A stretch of DNA of 64,000 nucleotides, taken from NCBI RefSeq assembly GCF_024721605.1, contig NZ_CP102630.1, forward strand, positions 1,240,001-1,304,000, read 5' to 3'. The position numbers were made by a program, and so were the translations under genes. Under the pieces are notes generated by a model, which did not search any database, was not told where the DNA came from, and worked only from the letters and a program-made list of their open reading frames with translations. How positions within the stretch are numbered: position 1 is the first letter of the stretch; each line of letters starts with the position of its first letter. Source of the DNA: Sphingomicrobium flavum. GTDB lineage: Bacteria > Pseudomonadota > Alphaproteobacteria > Sphingomonadales > Sphingomonadaceae. Of this stretch, positions 63,726 through 64,000 are shown piece after piece.

Positions 63726-64000
63726 TTAGCTGCCCAGCTGTGGCTTGCCGACATCGCCCTGCCCCACCGTGCGCCCGGCCATGTCGAGCATGCGATCGAG
63801 CGGTTTGCGCGCCGCGTCCATCAGCTCTTCCGACAGCTCGATCTTCGGCTCCAGGTCGCGCAGCGCGATATAGAGCTTTTCCAGCGTGTTGAGCGCCATA
63901 TAGGGGCACATGTTGCAATTGCAGTTGCCGTCGCCGCCGGGCACGCCGATGAACTTGGTGCCGGGCGCGGCCTTTTCCATCTGGTGGATGATGTGCGGCT
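63726..64000 (-). CDS. nadA: quinolinate synthase (N-terminus beyond window edge)
   Basis: This 3' fragment of about 91 codons contains the NadA C-terminus: MEKAAPGTKFIGVPGGDGNCNCNMCPYMALNTLEKLYIAL. The last conserved cysteine (in CNCNMCPYMAL) is a ligand of the [4Fe-4S] cluster that binds the substrate. NadA condenses iminoaspartate and dihydroxyacetone phosphate to quinolinate in NAD synthesis. The final ~20 residues (TVGQGDVGKPQLGS) are poorly conserved. The start lies outside the window. Confidence 0.93.
   Translation of the reverse strand, partial: PHIIHQMEKAAPGTKFIGVPGGDGNCNCNMCPYMALNTLEKLYIALRDLEPKIELSEELMDAARKPLDRMLDMAGRTVGQGDVGKPQLGS

Overview
The window is a high-G+C chromosomal segment of an alphaproteobacterium, most likely a member of the Sphingomonadales. 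The evidence is a circularly permuted two-piece tmRNA, an FYDLN-type acidic protein, a DUF2794 protein beside a serine acetyltransferase, extensin-like and SWIB proteins, and two GGAAC-N16/17-CGTT promoters of the EcfG general-stress type. Both ends cut genes: a LemA-family lipoprotein on the left and quinolinate synthase (nadA) on the right.

Layout. 1-5 kb: lemA-like, mscL, an exported amidohydrolase, ssrA (tmRNA) on the minus strand and two small lipoproteins under a stress promoter. 5-12.8 kb: Nudix hydrolase, extensin-like protein, SWIB protein, an LD-carboxypeptidase divergent from an Mpl-type ligase that is translationally coupled to a 2H-phosphoesterase-like protein and a HAD phosphatase, then a LytS/LytTR two-component pair. 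12.9-17.6 kb: two TonB-domain periplasmic proteins, a 0.8-kb purine-rich gap, and a uvrD/pcrA helicase gene carrying two palindromic elements in frame. 17.5-19.5 kb: a low-G+C island with a DUF5131 (Gp37/Gp68-like, three-Cys) gene and its partner tcmP. 19.6-28 kb: DUF1697, a membrane-anchored HTH regulator, a BON-MscS channel, a TIR-TM-TPR protein, a small RNA or attenuated leader, an L,D-transpeptidase and a beta-lactamase-family hydrolase. 28-36 kb: lapA, pyrF, accD, folC, an AmpG-like transporter, rluB, rsmD and an SRAP/HMCES protein that appears to start at ATC. 36-45 kb: DUF2157 protein under a promoter with an operator-like palindrome, cysE, a TauE-type exporter, oxyR, pgsA, an LplT-like transporter, a GGDEF-EAL protein and tRNA-Leu(UAA). 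45-51 kb: the classical cmk-rpsA-ihfB cluster, split by an opposite-strand tandem-AAA ATPase gene, then FYDLN protein and tRNA-Ala(GGC) with a decayed duplicate of its 3' half. 51-64 kb: a caspase-fold protease divergent from a trypsin-fold zymogen, a lone Flp pilin, a class A PBP, an orphan solute-binding lipoprotein, DUF4112, a second L,D-transpeptidase, a DEAD-box helicase, an M48 peptidase with LemA, and nadA.

Common themes. Cell-wall turnover and recycling recur (LD-carboxypeptidase, Mpl, AmpG-like transporter, two L,D-transpeptidases, a class A PBP, a beta-lactamase-fold hydrolase), as do envelope stress and osmotic protection (MscL, MscS-BON, LemA/M48, stress lipoproteins). The accessory content worth attention is the DUF5131-TcmP island, the metacaspase/trypsin-zymogen pair, the TIR-TPR protein, the tandem-AAA insertion, and the RNA features around ssrA and at 25.3-25.5 kb. 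No rRNA, CRISPR array, insertion sequence or complete prophage was recognised.
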